A stretch of DNA of 5,209 nt, taken from assembly GCA_033577755.1 (NCBI GenBank), contig JAVQXV010000214.1, forward strand, positions 1 through 5,209, given 5' to 3'. A program made the position numbers and the translations under genes. Position 1 is the stretch's first letter, and the number at the start of each line of letters is the position of its first letter. The notes below the pieces were generated by a model. The model did no database searches and was not told the DNA's origin. It was given only the letters and a program-made list of their open reading frames with translations. Below are positions 5,092 through 5,209 of this stretch, one piece after another. The stretch comes from JANWXR01 sp033577755. Lineage in GTDB: Bacteria > Chloroflexota > Anaerolineae > Anaerolineales > UBA6663.

Positions 5092-5110
5092 TGTAGCCGG
5101 ATCCCAAAGC
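5081..5110 (-). promoter_or_regulatory. 8-bp inverted repeat straddling the ATPase start codon
   Basis: GCTTTGGG (5081-5088) and CCCAAAGC (5103-5110) are perfect inverted repeats separated by 14 bases that contain the start codon (5089-5091). In RNA the ATG would sit in the loop next to the stem; as DNA it is a dyad placed just downstream of the -10 box. Either an operator for a repressor (possibly one of the operon's own products) or a translation-controlling hairpin would fit. Confidence 0.5.
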
Positions 5111-5112
5111 GT

Positions 5113-5140
5113 ATTGTACCCCGCACTCTCAAGTGGCCAA
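5113..5140 (-). promoter_or_regulatory. Probable sigma-70-type promoter of the ATPase-TPR operon
   Basis: On the minus strand TTGGCC (5140-5135, 4 of 6 matches to TTGACA) is followed by a 16-base spacer and TACAAT (5118-5113, 5 of 6 matches to TATAAT). Transcription would begin near 5106, giving a leader of about 15 bases with no clear Shine-Dalgarno (only GGAT). Confidence 0.5.
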
Positions 5141-5209
5141 ACTCAACGTCTGCACGCAAAGGTTGTCAGGGAACATGCCGCCCCTTCGACTGCCGCTTCG
5201 ACTTCGCTC

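Noticed and set aside
5090..5095. A second TACAAT box next to the ATPase start
   Set aside because: It overlaps the start codon, so transcription from it would begin inside the gene with no usable alternative start. The box at 5113-5118 fits better.

Overview
The window looks like chromosomal DNA from a GC-rich bacterium, most likely a member of the Chloroflexota (Anaerolineae/Caldilineae-like). I infer this from three things: the style of the proteins (a DapL-type aminotransferase and an ATPase/TPR pair of a kind common in Chloroflexota and cyanobacteria), the intergenic 7-bp tandem repeats, and promoter -10 boxes of the TACAAT/TATGAT type. No marker gene fixes the taxonomy, so it remains an inference.

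Left part (1-477, minus strand). A small two-gene unit is read leftward: an unrecognised protein of about 61 residues (235-420), then, two bases after its stop, a muconolactone-isomerase-like ferredoxin-fold protein that runs off the window (1-232). Both have clear Shine-Dalgarno sequences. A TACAAT box and an 8-bp-stem hairpin precede the first gene.

Divergent intergenic region (about 476-881). There is no gene here. It holds a period-10 array of CGAAT/ATTCG half-sites, a 17-bp inverted repeat with a 29-base spacer, a probable -10 box, and a 7-bp tandem repeat array that forms the whole leader of the next gene.

Centre (882-2054, plus strand). A complete class I/II PLP aminotransferase of the LL-diaminopimelate aminotransferase (DapL) type. 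Its stop codon lies inside a second 7-bp repeat array, which is inverted relative to the array upstream. The convergent gap (2055-2283) is nearly all repeats: two heptad arrays and a set of CATCCG boxes.

Right part (2284-5140, minus strand). A two-gene operon: a P-loop ATPase with an intact Walker A (3799-5091), followed after 3 bases by a 503-residue protein (2284-3795) that has an NTPase-like N-terminal domain without a P-loop and then seven 40-residue TPRs. Three of the TPRs are identical at the DNA level (120 bp each). The operon starts from a probable promoter at 5113-5140, and an 8-bp inverted repeat straddles its start codon. An active ATPase, a degenerate ATPase-like partner and freshly amplified repeats together resemble STAND-type sensing or biological-conflict systems. 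This pair is the best candidate in the window for an undescribed system; the function is inference.
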